This document shows, in pieces, positions 24,255-35,312 of a DNA stretch of 64,000 nt. Below the pieces are notes generated by a model. It was not told where the DNA came from, made no database searches, and saw nothing but the letters and a program-made list of their open reading frames with translations. The DNA lies in the NCBI GenBank assembly GCA_008360955.1, contig LUCM01005954.1, forward strand, positions 187,691 to 251,690, in the 5' to 3' direction. How positions within the stretch are numbered: the first letter of the stretch is position 1; the number at the start of each line of letters is the position of its first letter. Source of the stretch: Fasciolopsis buskii. Taxonomy: Eukaryota; Platyhelminthes; Trematoda; Plagiorchiida; Fasciolidae. Both the position numbers and the translations under genes were made by a program.

Positions 24255-26690
24255 TACGATCTTGAGATATTCTCTTCGTCACTATTCGGTGCTGTGGGGT
24301 AGTAACTGCATCCGGAATGTAAAGTGAACCAAACTTTCTCAAATTGGAGTTGGCAGACATGTGACATTTGGTCTCCCCCTATCGTTGAGAAAAATTTACT
24401 CGTATTATACTGGATGTGACTGTCTGCTACTCCGGCAACCTTAACGAACGTCGTACATATTTCACTTACCAAATCAATAGTGAAAAATCATTAACAAAAT
24501 TTGGCCTTTTTCTTCTGGCTGAATTAGTAATGCATTTCTTCGAATGACTGGATTATTGAACCGGACGCAATTTGCCAGCAAAAATTAGTCCAGTTATGCC
24601 CAGGTTCTTTGGAACCAAGGACTTGCTATCCCAAACACTCAAGGAGAAATTTATTTATGCTGGTCCCTCAAAGACGTGCTCGAATAATTCAACAACTTAC
24701 CCTGTCACATCTATTTTTCTCATCCAACAGTCCCATGCGACCATTTACTGCACATCGGCCATCGCTTAGAAGGCTTCGGCCAACTGGCGCATCGAGTGTG
24801 AACTGCCGCTTTCAGTCATGTGACTAGGCAGCCTGGTGTTTATGTTCTCAAATCTTGTAGTTTCAGTCAGGAAATGCGTGATTAAAAAAGATCAGGGGAA
24901 CTCAAGTGGCACTAAGAGGTTGACAAACAACAATGAGAACTGTGGAACGAGAATAAACAGTTCTCATTTTTAACTTTTCGTATATATATATATATCGGAT
25001 CATAAATCGCGACGACTGTGGCATTTGATTACGAGATAGCTTTCAGAATTTCTTTCCGACGTCTTATTCCATTCTATATGATGAAAAGTGAAATTCATGA
25101 GCGATGTAAAAGTACTCGGTGTGTACGGATTTGGAACTGTTGCCATCGAGCCTAGCATAGTTCGAAATTCACACTTTTAACAGGAAATGAACAGTTGACA
25201 AATCCGTGATGTTGTAGACATTCCAGCTAACATTTTGTCAGGTACGGCCTCCTCTCCAAGTTCACAGTCTGCATTCGTAAATTAAGAAACACATCCGAAC
25301 AACATTCCAGACAGAATTTCTGAAGACACATGAGTCTAATGCGTTATTGGTTTTGAAAAAGGCAGTCTGTCCGGAGTTTCGGATGTCCACGGAGAATCTC
25401 GACTTTCAGGCCGGAAATCGCATGTTTGTACCTCTACTCCGGATTGGTATCAACGGACATTCGTTGTCACAGTCATTCAGTCATCTCATAAATCACTCAC
25501 TTACAGTCAGCTTTGGGATGCAGATGATCGGCAAAAAGAGGATATGTATTTTCCATCTTTTCATTCACGTGCCCCTTCTAGTATGCCGTCCATTTCCGTT
25601 TCTAACAGAGCAATCGATTGAGTGAAAAGGAGTGTAATCTCGGAATCCACTAACTTGATCCTAGTGGCCGTTTTTTCGCAGTGACGTCACTGGGTTGCTC
25701 ACCTTGATAGTTTTATTGAATTATGCAATACTGATCAAGTAGATATTACGAAAATACAAAACAAAAATGAATTTAACTTAAAAGAAGAAAAATGCAATAC
25801 GTGAATTGAACTCAAACCCAACCGGGGTAAAGTTAGCAACGGATTTGAACTTTCCCAAAAATAAACTAATCATCAATTTTATAATGTTCTGTTCAACACG
25901 GTACCACACATCACACGACTTACGAAACAGTCGAATGAAATGACGGATTCCGGTTGATTTCCTAATTGGTTAGACAATTAATTTTTATGAGGTTCTTGTT
26001 CAAAACCACCCGTAACTGATTGCAAAAGTAGCATGAAAACATCAGTGGATAATGACGAATAAGCATCACTGATGAGGTGTAATACGAGAGAAACTTGGGT
26101 TTGGTGTTTTCGCAGTTCACTGTTGGCTGGATGACCTGACAGTACAGTCCGAGTGACATTCAGTCTAACAATTATACGAATGAGTCAAATTAGTCCGCAG
26201 AAGAATTGATAAGCGAGTACTAACTATGGACTAGTAGTATGAACCATTTGATTTTGACTGACAAACGAATGTCTGTGTTCCCCTAACTTGGCTTTTCTCA
26301 TTAGAGCTAGTGGACTTGGACGATAGTGGCTGACACGGAGAGTCGATTGCCGATTTACCAGGCCAAATTATTACACACGTCTCTTTCTTCTTTCCTGTTT
26401 TAAAATGTAACTCGTATTTGAGACAGACTTGGTGGGATCGTGATTGGGTTCAAATGCATCACAAACAGTTTTATCTCGGCTCCCTTTCTGACTGCATTTT
26501 CGCAAACCGAAGCAGTAAGTTACAAGCTTGAATAAATCTTCCTATATACAATTGTGTTGCGTCCATTGGATGTGTGTGCTTAAAAGATCATAATTTGACC
26601 CGATTGTTTCTCCTCTTTGTTACCTGACTCGTGTCAATCTACCTCGAGGCTGTTTTCTATATTCCATTGTCGGGGCGCTATTGGTTCATC
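24255..26690. other. No supportable gene
   Basis: AT-rich, with a short (TA)n run at 24981-24995. A good GTAAGT donor at 26515 follows a 15-codon open stretch, possibly an upstream exon of the gene that starts to be visible at 26693, but its phase does not fit directly. Confidence 0.4.
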
Positions 26691-26692
26691 AG

Positions 26693-27548
26693 ATGGCCTT
26701 ACCACTTCAAGGTGATCGTTGAGATCCACGTTCTGTTCCACCCATGCGTACCGGATTGAAAGTACGCCCGCATCGTGATTTTGGTTGAGAAAGCGCTGAG
26801 GTTGAATGATACAGTTACTGGATCTCTGCTCACTAGATTTCTCCCGCTTTTACCTTTTCAGAATGGGATGCCTACAACTCCCATTCGGAGAAACCTTGGC
26901 CCCGTAAGTTGTGTACACTGCTCCACGCGCGATAAAGCAGGACGTTTTCGGAGCGTTTGACTCGGTTGCGTTGGCAACTCCTTCCTGGTCGGCTAGTGTA
27001 AAAGTATGTTCTATTTTATCGCTTCCTCGTGTACAACAATTGTACCTCTCTTCGTTTCTGGATTTGTCCGCTAGTTCTGACAGGTTATGCTTTCGCCGGA
27101 TTGTCGTTCGAATAGTTTGGAACTGAGTTACAAGTTTTTTCACGGTAGCATGATTCGCATACGGATGGACGAACAAAATTTTCATGAAAGCACACGACCA
27201 GTTTCGTGGTTACTGCCGCTCTTTAGGTATGGAAGTTGTCCCATTAGTGACAGGTTGAACTTTGAAAATCATCTTTGGGCCATATCATCTACTGAAATAC
27301 ACCATCCGGACGAGTGTCCAGATCTAATTCCTTCAAAATTCATTGGGTTCACTAGATGTGGATCACCCTGCCCCCACCTCACCTGAAGGCTAAACTGACC
27401 TCTGCGAGCCTGACCGGTTTGAGTGGATTTTCCCTAGTGTCCTGCTTCTTCTGTTCCCCTTTTCCTAAATGAATCTGTCTGATACAGAAGTATAATACCT
27501 TATCCAACACAAATGCCTTCCTCATTGCCTGACGCTGATACCATTTGA
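26693..27548 (+). CDS. Candidate five-exon gene 3' end with micro-exons
   Basis: Phases agree across five exons: 26693-26711 (WPYHFK), 26862-26903 after CCTTTTCAG (NGMPTTPIRRNLGP, donor GTAAGT), 26941-26997 (DVFGAFDSVALATPSWSAS; 9 of 19 codons start with G), 27084-27226 (VMLSPDCRSNSLELSYKFFH..., donor GTATGG) and 27488-27548 after a pyrimidine-rich tract (SIIPYPTQMPSSLPDADTI, stop). The second intron is only 37 nt. If the fourth exon is not spliced the frame runs on to 27386. SMIRIRMDE faintly recalls the N-terminal domain of GH31 alpha-glucosidase II (NMTRFRIDE), but the catalytic domain is not here and I do not assign it. Confidence 0.42.
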
Positions 27549-27712
27549 TATTTCCTACTCAGAACTGGTTTTTAACCCACTCATTCTTTGATTAGATGAG
27601 AGGCGCTTACGTTTCTTTTGTTCAGAAGGCTTTCCCAATCACAATCCCGTTGCATTAAGTGCCTTGTTTAGAAAATCGTCAGTTCGTCTGCTTTCGCGTC
27701 GGGAGTGCAGTG

Positions 27713-27751
27713 CATCTCTCTTTCTCTCTCTCTCTCTCTCTCGCGCGCGCT
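27713..27751. repeat. (TC)n(CG)n microsatellite
   Basis: TC dinucleotide run passing directly into a short CG run. Confidence 0.93.
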
Positions 27752-27759
27752 CACTCCCA

Positions 27760-29010
27760 GGGGCAATTTGACGTGCACAAACAATACGATCAAAGATGCA
27801 ACCAAAAGTATCATTTCATTATCAGTTTTCCGCATAGTTTTTCATTGGGCTGATAAATCGCCATCTGGTCCACAATTCACAAATCTCTATCAGCCGACTG
27901 TTTCATCGAAGCGAGAAAGAGACAGGTCGGCATGTTCTGCAGGATAGAACACAACAACAAGAACGGTGGCAGTAGCAACACTAGCAACAATACAAATAAA
28001 ACGAAAGCAGAAACATGGCGGATGCTGGTGTGTTTGCGCAGATAAAAACTGGCATCGGTCGATGCAAAAACGCAAAACTTCGACGATGTCTATAATATCC
28101 CTTTTTAGTCATAGATTTAATGGGTTGTCACATGTAACCTTTATGTCTCTAACACGATTGATCCTCCTCAGTTCCTTGTAGAGTATCAGAACTTAGTTGT
28201 TTTACTTCCTGAAAGGTGAACTGTACATCCCATCACGTTTGTCAGTGTGGATAACAATGGAACAGTGCACTACTAGGCTTTTGCGACTGTTACAAGCGGT
28301 GATTAGTGTTAATTAAATTCCACGAGGTATTTTGACTAATTAGACAAATAAAATTAATAACAGTTGGCCTTTTACCGCGAGAAAACTTCTATAAATTTCA
28401 GAGACACGAAAGCTAGTTTAAGTTTCATTGATGCATAGTACATGTTGAATTGCCGAATGTGGTCAGTAAATTTAGAGTCAACTATATCAGGCTGGTTGCA
28501 TCGATCGATAGACCAAAGTTAAACACGGTTTGAGCGAATTTGCCATCAATTAACCGACTATTCAGCGATCATAGCAAAAGTGATATGGACCATTTTATCA
28601 ACTGGTGCAAGGATTGATTATATCGACAGGCTTCCGTATGTGGAATGGGATTTCCGTGAGCTTCCGGGACGGAAGAGTGACCTTGCCACCGCGACTGCCA
28701 TTTTTAGGAGGTTGCACACAATTGATTTTCAGCTGAAAATTTGCTTTGTGTAACATACCAAGATCACAATTGTTACAATTAGTCAACCTTTCGATTAGAC
28801 TGATTAAACAAAAATAGCGCATTAACAGCCCCAACAGAAATCGTTGCTTATTTCAAGCCGTCTTCAAAAAAAAATGAACAAAAGTACTTTGAACCCTGTG
28901 CTTAGTCATAAGAAGGGGTTAAAGTGTACACATTTCTTCTCTCTTAAGTGAGGCGACTCGACACTTGATTGATTGAATTGCCTAACCTCTGTGCCGTTGG
29001 CTAACCTAAT
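27760..29010. other. No supportable gene
   Basis: Nothing with coherent splice signals. Two runs of seven or more adenines or thymines occur near 28866. Confidence 0.45.
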
Positions 29011-29735
29011 AGAGCCGTAAATCAAACTGATAAGTTACTCGCAAAAACCTATCGCATTTCGTAAATTTGGGATAGTAAATCTCCATAAATCATTTGCGAT
29101 TCCCGCTTTGGATGAAAGGAAGACGGTAAACAACTTACGATTCAACCTGTCTGTTCTGCGAAGTGAAATGGATGAGATAAAATAACTTGAAACAAGTTAT
29201 ATTCCCCTCACCGTTCACGGACAATTCTATTTGGGAATCTTGATTTCTGAATAGTTATTTTCTCTCAGTCTTCCCGTCCGTTCGTGCGGGAAACCAACAC
29301 CAAATGATGTCTCACGAACGCGTGAACTCGTATATGTTTGAACATCGAACGTTTTTCTAACTTCGCCGCGGTAAAATGGGACTTTGCCCATCCGGGACAA
29401 TTAATCGATGCTATCAATTTGCGAATTTTGTCAGCAAAAGCGTGCACATTGTCTCGTTGGGGAGTGGTATCACCACTTCGATCAAAAGTCACTCGACAGT
29501 ATCGGGTCCACAGACCAACGTATCACAAGACCGCATCACTTAGTTCCAACCAGTCGCCGTCCTCCATCTCATTCACATCGCTGTCATCCATGGCATCGGC
29601 ATTATCATCACCCGAATAATCATCATCAACAACAATGTCGTCATCATAATCATCCTCCTAATCATCGTCATAAAACAAATCATCATCATCTTCATCTTCA
29701 TCATCTTCATCATCATCATCATCATCATCATCATC
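29011..29735. repeat. First copy of a 726-bp tandem duplication
   Basis: Begins AGAGCCGTAAATCAAACTGA and ends in a (CAT)n microsatellite cut by a single N at 29736. On the minus strand it is open over about 75 codons (DNVHAFADKIRKLIASINCP), which loosely recalls a retroelement Gag; this is a guess. On the plus strand the CAT repeat gives a His-rich frame. Confidence 0.93.
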
Positions 29736-29736
29736 N
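29736..29736. other. Single-base assembly gap
   Basis: A lone N lies exactly at the join between the two 726-bp copies, inside the CAT microsatellite. Confidence 0.97.
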
Positions 29737-30451
29737 AGAGCCGTAAATCAAACTGATAAGTTACTCGAAATCGCAAAAACCTATCGCATTTCGTAAAGTT
29801 GGGATAGTAAATCTCCATAAATCAATTGCGATTCCCGCTTTGGATGAAAGGAAGACGGTAAACAACTTACGATTCAACCTGTCTGTTCTGCGAAGTGAAA
29901 TGGATGAGATAGAATAACTTGAAACAAGTTATATTCCCCTCACCGTTCCAGGACAATTTTATTTGGGAATCTTGATTTCTGAATAGTTATTTTCTCCCAG
30001 TCTTCCGGTCCGTTCGTGCGGGAAACCAACACCAAATGATGTCTCACGAACGCGTGAACTCGTATATGTTTGAACATCGAACGTTTTTCTAACTTCGCCG
30101 CGGTAAAATGGGACTTTGTGGAACTGCGTTTGCCCAATCGGGACAATTAATCGATGCCATCAATTTACGAATTTTGTCAGCAAAAGCGTGCACATTGTCT
30201 CGTTAAGGAGTGGTATCACCACTTCGATCAAAAGTCACTCGACAGTATCGGGTCCACAGACCAACATATCACAAGACCACATTACTTAGTCCCAACCAGT
30301 CGCCGTCCTCCATCTCATTCACATCGCTGTCATCCATGGCATCGGCATTATCATCACCCGAATAATCACCATCAACAACAATGTCGTCATCATAATCATC
30401 CTCCTAATCATCGTCATAAAACAAATCATCATCATCTTCATCTTCATCATC

Positions 30452-30488
<37 letters not shown>

Positions 30489-30491
30489 GAA
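29737..30491. repeat. Second copy of the tandem duplication
   Basis: Restarts with AGAGCCGTAAATCAAACTGA and follows copy 1 almost base for base, with a GAAAT insertion near the start, a 14-bp insertion (about 30117-30130) and scattered substitutions. Both the insertion and a TAA created in the minus-strand frame break the open frame of copy 1, so that frame is not conserved. It ends in a longer (CAT)n run at about 30443-30488. Confidence 0.92.
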
Positions 30492-31718
30492 TCACCATCC
30501 TTAACATGGACATTTTTACAGTGTCACGAATCAAGTTGTGAAATCTTCATGCAAGACCTCCTCAAATTTTGCAATCCACAGTCATTGTTACCTCGTTCTT
30601 GTCACTCCATTCACCATTCTAATTAATCAGCCACATATATGATCCACTTTTCGATATTCGCCCCTCAAACTGCCTTTTATGTGCACAACTGATTCTTATG
30701 ACACTAGTCGAATTCTCCTCTGACAGTTTTGTTTTGTTTTGGCAAGTCTCATGTCTGTTTCTGTCTTGTAGTGTGCTCGCCTCGATTCTTGACCCCGTAT
30801 ACGAATGTTCGTCCTATCCTAATTGGTATGCTCTGCCGCTTGCGACACCAGCACCTATGGGTTCCGACTGTTAGTGCATTGTATTCCGAATATGTTTGAG
30901 TGCCCCCTTCGGGTCCACGTTTGAGGGCAATATTCCCTGCGGTTGGCTAAACGCGGCTGTACTAAAATCAAAACTCTGTAGAACTTGATATCATTTCCTT
31001 TGTCTTCGGTTGTCATGGCAACCCTTGGTTCTTCCTTGCCTGAAATATAGTCATTTCTTGCCGTACTGGTCAACTATCTCTCGATTTTTTGTGATCAGTT
31101 TGCCGGTATTTTAATCTGCCTTAATTTGAAGTAATGTACTGGTAATGCTTTCCATCTATGAACAAATACACTAGGATTACCCAATAGATTTCTTCGATTT
31201 GAGAATTCAAGTGCGTACTCTGTGAGTCATTACATCACAGGACAGCGACTGAGTTCCAATCACCATCATCGTCCGTATCGTGGTCACAGTGGCTCCAATC
31301 ATATCGTCCTGACAATGGTTGGAATCGTCGTGATGGTCATCATGTGGGACAGGATCCAAATCGTTCAAATAGAACTCAAACATTACGCCATCCCCATCAC
31401 CTTTCTGCGTTCCACCTAGATCTTGTTGAGTCACAATATGAAGGTGACTACTAGAAAGCACAATTCATTCTAGCTCTGTTTCTCGTTTGTCCGATATAGT
31501 AAATGTTCCCTAGTTGTATTATAGACAAGGATTCCAAGCGTGCACTCCTATCTTACCTACCAGCTTAGCATCAATTCGCCATGATTTTCTCACATTGTAT
31601 TTTAACCGAATTGGTACATAAACGCACACAGTGGTGATGTGCAAGCAAAGTTTGGTATAACAATTGAGTAGGTGGTCTCACATTGCATTTGTGCAGTTCT
31701 CCTTGGAACTGGTATGAT
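30492..31718. other. Mostly noncoding; one His/Asn-rich open stretch
   Basis: At about 31203-31449 a plus-strand frame stays open for 82 codons (…SWSQWLQSYRPDNGWNRR...) and overlaps another frame containing NHHHRPYRGHSGSN. Neither is bounded by convincing splice sites. Confidence 0.3.
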
Positions 31719-31937
31719 TCATTGCGTGAGATCCCGGGAAAAATAAACGTTTACGTGCTGCAATCTGGTTATACGGCAGGCATAGACTATCTTCCTTCCA
31801 AGACAACAGGACTTTGAAATGGCTTCTCCCCAAAAACGTCTAGGGTTTTCGAGCACCTTAACCTCTACCAAACTCAATTTGTCAATTACGGTAGATTCAG
31901 TAAACTCAAAGGCATACAATTTCTCTGGTTCGTTAAT
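31719..31937 (-). CDS. Candidate terminal exon
   Basis: Minus-strand frame reading NEPEKLYAFEFTESTVIDKL SLVEVKV..., ending ...NVYFSRDLTQ and TGA at 31719. 19 of 66 codons begin with G. An AACCAG acceptor lies at its 5' end, right where the duplicated RTE block begins (31933), so the true upstream neighbour may be displaced. Function unknown. Confidence 0.33.
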   Translation of the reverse strand: MNEPEKLYAFEFTESTVIDKLSLVEVKVLENPRRFWGEAISKSCCLGRKIVYACRITRLQHVNVYFSRDLTQ

Positions 31938-32614
31938 CTAGTGTACATTGATTCTTCTTTCATCTGCATTAAGGGCTGATTCCGGGACCCACGGGTCAAC
32001 TTCCTTGACGTGTTAGTGTTCCGATTCCAAGTGTGCCGCGGGAACATTCATCCCCAGAAACATTGACACCTTACCGCTTTAGATTGTTAGGGGAATCGTG
32101 GAAATTACGTGAGTCCAACGACCTGGTTTGCATCTTCAAAATTTAAGGTACTTCTTCAAGGGTGGCGGGCGCCTGTACCTGCACTCACCCTTTGTGTTGA
32201 TCGGTTAGAGGTAGTCAGTAGCTTCAAACATATTAACAGCCTGATCGCACCTGGCAGGTGCTGGGGATGAAATCTCATTGCGAAACCATTCAGTCGTTTG
32301 CCTTGTCCTATCCGCGTTGAGAATGACCAGCGACTTTCTGTTTTCGATCACCGATGCCTACGAAGCACTGCTCGAGTATGGGGGAATATCGAGTGAGCAA
32401 TGAGGAGGTGCGTCGTCACATGTTGGGTGCAGACAGTAACTCCCTGACTGAGATAATCTTTCTGCACCGGCTACGGTGGCTTGGACACGTACTGCGCATG
32501 TCTGCCCATCATCTACCTTTTCGTGTTCTTTTCGCACGCAATGGGCAAATCTGGAAGAAGCGACGTGGGCGTCAAATAATGACTTGATTTAGAGGTTTGA
32601 AGAAATTAGCTTCG
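31933..32614. repeat. Left block of near-identical 682-bp repeat
   Basis: Identical apart from about a dozen substitutions to 33383-34064, at an offset of exactly 1450 bp, and cut off by the N gap at 32615. Confidence 0.95.
32155..32614 (+). mobile_element. RTE-like LINE reverse transcriptase remnant, copy 1
   Basis: Contains ALTLCVDRLEVVSSF, SLIAPG, then after an internal deletion RVENDQRLSVFDHRCL and, in a second frame (32354-32587), YRVSNEEVRRHMLGADSNSL, then LHRLRWLGHVLRM, then the GRQIMT end. These are the C-terminal landmarks of RTE-clade polymerases. Frame shifts and the deletion show it is dead. The copy runs into the gap. Confidence 0.85.
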
Positions 32615-33382
32615 NNNNNNNNNNNNNNNNNNNNNNNNNNNNNNNNNNNNNNNNNNNNNNNNNNNNNNNNNNNNNNNNNNNNNNNNNNNNNNNNNNNNNN
32701 NNNNNNNNNNNNNNNNNNNNNNNNNNNNNNNNNNNNNNNNNNNNNNNNNNNNNNNNNNNNNNNNNNNNNNNNNNNNNNNNNNNNNNNNNNNNNNNNNNNN
32801 NNNNNNNNNNNNNNNNNNNNNNNNNNNNNNNNNNNNNNNNNNNNNNNNNNNNNNNNNNNNNNNNNNNNNNNNNNNNNNNNNNNNNNNNNNNNNNNNNNNN
32901 NNNNNNNNNNNNNNNNNNNNNNNNNNNNNNNNNNNNNNNNNNNNNNNNNNNNNNNNNNNNNNNNNNNNNNNNNNNNNNNNNNNNNNNNNNNNNNNNNNNN
33001 NNNNNNNNNNNNNNNNNNNNNNNNNNNNNNNNNNNNNNNNNNNNNNNNNNNNNNNNNNNNNNNNNNNNNNNNNNNNNNNNNNNNNNNNNNNNNNNNNNNN
33101 NNNNNNNNNNNNNNNNNNNNNNNNNNNNNNNNNNNNNNNNNNNNNNNNNNNNNNNNNNNNNNNNNNNNNNNNNNNNNNNNNNNNNNNNNNNNNNNNNNNN
33201 NNNNNNNNNNNNNNNNNNNNNNNNNNNNNNNNNNNNNNNNNNNNNNNNNNNNNNNNNNNNNNNNNNNNNNNNNNNNNNNNNNNNNNNNNNNNNNNNNNNN
33301 NNNNNNNNNNNNNNNNNNNNNNNNNNNNNNNNNNNNNNNNNNNNNNNNNNNNNNNNNNNNNNNNNNNNNNNNNNNNNNNNNN
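32615..33382. other. Assembly gap of 768 N
   Basis: Run of N between two near-identical blocks; any open frame across it is meaningless. Confidence 0.99.
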
Positions 33383-34064
33383 TTAATCTAGTGTACATTG
33401 ATTCTTCTTTCATCTGCATTAAGGGCTGATTCCGGGACCCACGGGTCAACTTCCTTGACGTGTTAGTGTTCCGATTCCAAGTGTGCCGCGGGAACATTCA
33501 TCCCCAGAAACATTGACACCTTACCGCTTTAGATTGTTAGGGGAATCGTGGAAATTACGTGAGTCCAACGACCTGGTTTGCATCTTCAAAATTTAAGGTA
33601 CTTCTTCAAGGGTGGCGGGCGCCTGTACCTGCACTCACCCTTTGTGTTGATCGGTTAGAGGAAGTCAGTAGCTTCAAACATATTAAGAGCCTGATCGCAC
33701 TTGGCAGGTGCTGGGGATGAAATCTCATTACGAAACTTTTCAATCGTTTACCTTGTCCTATCCGCGTTGAGGATGACCGGCGACTTTCTGTTTTCGATCA
33801 CCGATGCCTACGAAGCACTGCTCGAGTATGGGGGAATATCGAGTGAGCAATGAGGAGGTGCGTCGTCACATGTTGGGTGCAGACAGTAACTCCCTGACTG
33901 AGATAATCTTTCTGCACCGGCTACGGTGGCTTGGACACGTACTGCGCATGTCTGCCCATCATCTACCTTTTCGTGTTCTTTTCGCACGCAATGGGCAAAG
34001 CTGGAAGAAGCGACGTGGGCGTCAAATAATGACTTGATTTAGAGGTTTGAAGAAATTAGCTTCG
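33383..34064. repeat. Right block of near-identical 682-bp repeat
   Basis: Same sequence as 31933-32614, including the non-LINE lead-in. Substitutions include GTA/GAA in the GGT(A)GTCAG region, CATTGCG/CATTACG and AAATCTGG/AAAGCTGG. Confidence 0.95.
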
Positions 34065-34350
34065 ATCTTGGTGCTTTGCGTGTTCCTGGTTGGGGTCAAA
34101 GTGTTGAAGAATGTCGCTGTTTGGGGTCCTTGAGAGATGTGGCTCAGAACTGCAGTCTCTGCTGCAAATGCTGGGTGGCGTGTCTGCAGAACTCATCCCT
34201 CTTAAAATTAATCCGAAAACAGCCAAAGTATCACACGAAAGAACAGTTGGTTGGTTACGGTTTCTTATTGTTTCCTTCTTATTTTTCCCCCTTCTGTGTT
34301 GTGCCATTTACACACTATACTTGTTTTAAGCTGGTTGATAATATATATTA
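33605..34350 (+). mobile_element. RTE-like LINE remnant, copy 2, with 3' end
   Basis: As copy 1 up to 34064, then continuing into RGLKKLAS, RVPGWGQSVEECRCLGSLRD and VAQNCSLCCKCW, matching the last residues of RTE polymerases, followed by a T-rich 3' UTR and a tail GCTGGTTGATAATATATATT. This gives the 3' boundary of the element. Inactive. Confidence 0.85.
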
Positions 34351-34604
34351 TATTATTCACAGTTCAACAGTCTTTGTGAACAGGAATGAAAATCCTCAAT
34401 TTTTGAAGATGTTTGACCGTTCAGGCTCTTGCTGTCTCTATTCAGCCGTCTTTTCCGAGAGAACAAAGACGGAAACTGACTCCTTCCGAAGGCCTTTCAG
34501 TATTTTGCACGATAGCAAAAACAGGGTGCCTGGCTGGGTGCTCAAAACAGATCCAGCAAATTTATTAACTTTACATATGATAAAATTCGAATTCACAGAC
34601 TCAC

Positions 34605-34801
34605 AAGTGGACAGTGACGGCAAGTTTTCGTTCACCGAAAGCTTTTGGATTCTCTTCGTTTGGGGTTGCGCTGTCGAATAAACCTTCGTGGACTCCATCT
34701 TTTCCACTGACTCTATCTTCCAGTAAACGAAGGTTTTCCTCGAGATTCTTCGCTATGCCCGTCACCATGTAGTTGGCTCCAGTGTAAAATGATAAAATTT
34801 T
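34605..34801 (-). CDS. Coding exon, acidic protein
   Basis: On the minus strand an acceptor ending CTTCCATAGGTTTGCAG opens KILSFYTGANYMVTGIAKNL, continuing EENLRLLEDRVSGKDG and ending ...GERKLAVTVH at a GTGAGT donor (leaving phase 2); without splicing a stop follows at 34601. 26 of 69 codons in this frame start with G, the clearest codon bias among exons of this length here. Polar, likely helical. A plus-strand frame of 201 codons over the same region is a shadow. Not recognised. Confidence 0.45.
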
Positions 34802-35089
34802 CTGCAAACCTATGGAAGCGTGTGATTGCTTGCTATAAATGTCAACGGAGGTCAGATCTGTCGGTGAGATGCAGAAGTCAGGCTGTTTGTTTGCGCCATA
34901 ATTTGATTAAATTTTATGTGAAAAATCGTGAGGAATGGATACTAAGCTTGTCGGTCGGATGGGAATGCATGTCAAGAATGCACATCTAAAATATGTAGAT
35001 TGGGCAAAGACAGGGTCTGATATAACGACAACGACGCCTGGTCGGGCTTTCCGTTGCACTAGTCGTCTCAATTCCGAGGCTTGACAAAA

Positions 35090-35312
35090 TCTACGTGGAA
35101 CGCACAATTCTCGTCACCATCATCATCAACATCATCGTCATCGTCATCATCCGAGTCATCTTCATGATCCGAATCATCGCAACCAACATCAGCACCAACA
35201 TCCGAATTGTCCTCACTATCATGCTGGTGATCCCTGGATGTTCTTACTTGGAATCATATTTATGGTCCAAAAAATAGTCAAGTCCACCGCATCAGACTAT
35301 CTTTTTTACTAG
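35090..35312 (+). CDS. Candidate His-rich exon with hydrophobic segment
   Basis: The frame reads about 45 residues dominated by His with Asn, Gln, Pro and Arg (HDPNHRNQHQHQHPNCPHYH), then a hydrophobic run DPWMFLLGIIFMVQ and a stop. His codons are interrupted by varied codons, unlike a pure CAT microsatellite, but an eroded (CAT)n repeat remains the simpler explanation. No splice sites are convincing. Confidence 0.2.

Noticed and set aside
26070..26130. CTGATGAG ... GAGAAAC resembling a hammerhead ribozyme core
   Set aside because: Stem II has at most two pairs, the junction before GAAAC is not CGAAAC, and no closing helices I or III could be drawn.
29408..30504. His-rich plus-strand and Met-rich minus-strand ORFs over the CAT repeats
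   Set aside because: They are simple translations of (CAT)n, and amino acid changes and frame breaks between the two copies show no constraint.
32589..33497. Very long open frames across 32.6-33.4 kb
   Set aside because: They are open only because the sequence is N.
34076..34681. 201-codon plus-strand ORF, the longest uninterrupted by N
   Set aside because: Its first part is the end of the RTE element in a shifted frame, then its 3' UTR, then the antisense of a better-supported minus-strand exon.
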